Positions 63,705-64,000 of a DNA stretch of 64,000 bases are shown piece after piece. The stretch covers positions 62,001-126,000 of the forward strand of contig NZ_JAKOAV010000004.1 in the NCBI RefSeq assembly GCF_029478095.1. Reading direction: 5' to 3'. The notes below the pieces were generated by a model. That model was not told the origin of the DNA. It worked only from the letters and a program-made list of their open reading frames with translations, and searched no databases. This DNA comes from Pelotomaculum isophthalicicum JI (lineage in GTDB: Bacteria > Bacillota > Desulfotomaculia > Desulfotomaculales > Pelotomaculaceae). The translations under genes were made by a program, and so were the position numbers. Within the stretch, counting starts at the first letter, position 1; every line of letters begins with the position of its first letter.

Positions 63705-64000
63705 TTCACCTCATTTATGTCACTAATGACGCGCTCACCATCTGGTGTTGTGCAAATACTGTATCCCCTGGCCAAGGTGGCCAGCGGGCTCAAAGTGTTA
63801 AGCCGGGCGGCGAGCGCTGCGAGGTGCTCGCCTTCAGTTCCTATAGCATTATTTATACTCTGGGTTAGTCGGTGGATGAGGAAATCAACTGATTGCTGCC
63901 TGGCGCCGCAAAAAGTTTCCACCGGCCGGGCAAAAGTCCTGCCAGCCAGACAATAATCCAGCCTTTGTCTGCCTTCATTAACTTTTCGTTCTGCTGCGTG
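63705..64000 (-). repeat. Exact 296-bp copy of an internal part of xseA
   Basis: Bases 63705-64000 are identical to 58834-59129, same orientation, 4,871 bp apart, running to the window edge. In the minus strand it encodes part of the C-terminal region of XseA and runs out of frame at the junction. Either an assembly loop or the junction of a tandem duplication. Confidence 0.95.

Noticed and set aside
63689-63922. Short minus-strand frame at the window end with XseA sequence
   Set aside because: It is the copied xseA fragment, not a second gene; it stops right at the amaP junction.
1-64000. tRNA, rRNA, CRISPR arrays, prophage or intact transposases
   Set aside because: Looked for cloverleaf sequences, regularly spaced direct repeats, integrase or transposase motifs; none could be supported.

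Overview
The window is a stretch of a Gram-positive, endospore-forming Firmicutes chromosome with medium G+C content. I place it in the Peptococcaceae/Desulfotomaculales area (Pelotomaculum- or Desulfotomaculum-like). The evidence is SpoVS, a DUF3231 protein, RNase Y with a YmdB-type phosphodiesterase, a T-box phenylalanyl-tRNA synthetase operon, an L20 leader before infC, a bifunctional Rel protein, a GAAC-N4-GTTC SOS box, the electron-bifurcating pair NfnAB, and an OLE RNA locus. Nearly every gene is on the minus strand; only four are on the plus strand. I see no tRNA, rRNA, CRISPR array, prophage or intact insertion sequence.

Layout. 1-10 kb: mpg, polX, zapA, pheST with its T-box leader, a SpoU-type rRNA methylase, a KtrA/TrkA-type K+ channel regulator, and infC-rpmI-rplT with L20 leader and promoter. 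10-13 kb: a small HTH protein and the late cobalamin genes cobC, cobS, cobU, plus DUF3842. 13-19 kb: a coiled-coil protein, a PHP phosphoesterase, an M19 dipeptidase, spoVS, ymdB, an unknown gene and rny. 19-27 kb: recX-recA (SOS box and promoter), cinA, a compact FtsH-like protease with an overlapping single-pass partner, pgsA, rimO, and an orphan agrB. 27-37.5 kb: comM and a DUF3231 gene (plus strand), then yraN, rnhB, rbgA, lepB, rplS, trmD, rimM, ylqD, khpA, rpsP, ffh, ylxM. 37.6-47.4 kb: a G+C-richer aminotransferase, an SDR reductase, an MBL hydrolase, dtd, rel, recJ and a cation-efflux gene behind a leader that looks like a transcriptional switch. 47.6-64 kb: a DUF151 nuclease, then recN, argR, mnmM, nadK, tlyA, dxs, oapA, OLE RNA, ispA, xseB, fchA, folD, xseA, nfnB, nfnA, nusB, a DUF2273 gene and a broken amaP.

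The main find is the roughly 600-nt non-coding locus between ispA and a DUF21-like membrane protein gene. It fits OLE RNA and its partner OapA by size, strand, position and closing helix, and it has its own sigma-A-type promoter. Other points of note are a FolD with Glu in place of the conserved active-site Gln next to a cyclohydrolase-family gene, an infC that appears to start at ATC, a degenerate heptanucleotide repeat family in several intergenic regions, an 18-bp-arm palindromic repeat, and an orphan agrB. The last 296 bases exactly repeat an internal part of xseA and cut off amaP, so that end is either a mis-assembly or a tandem-duplication junction.
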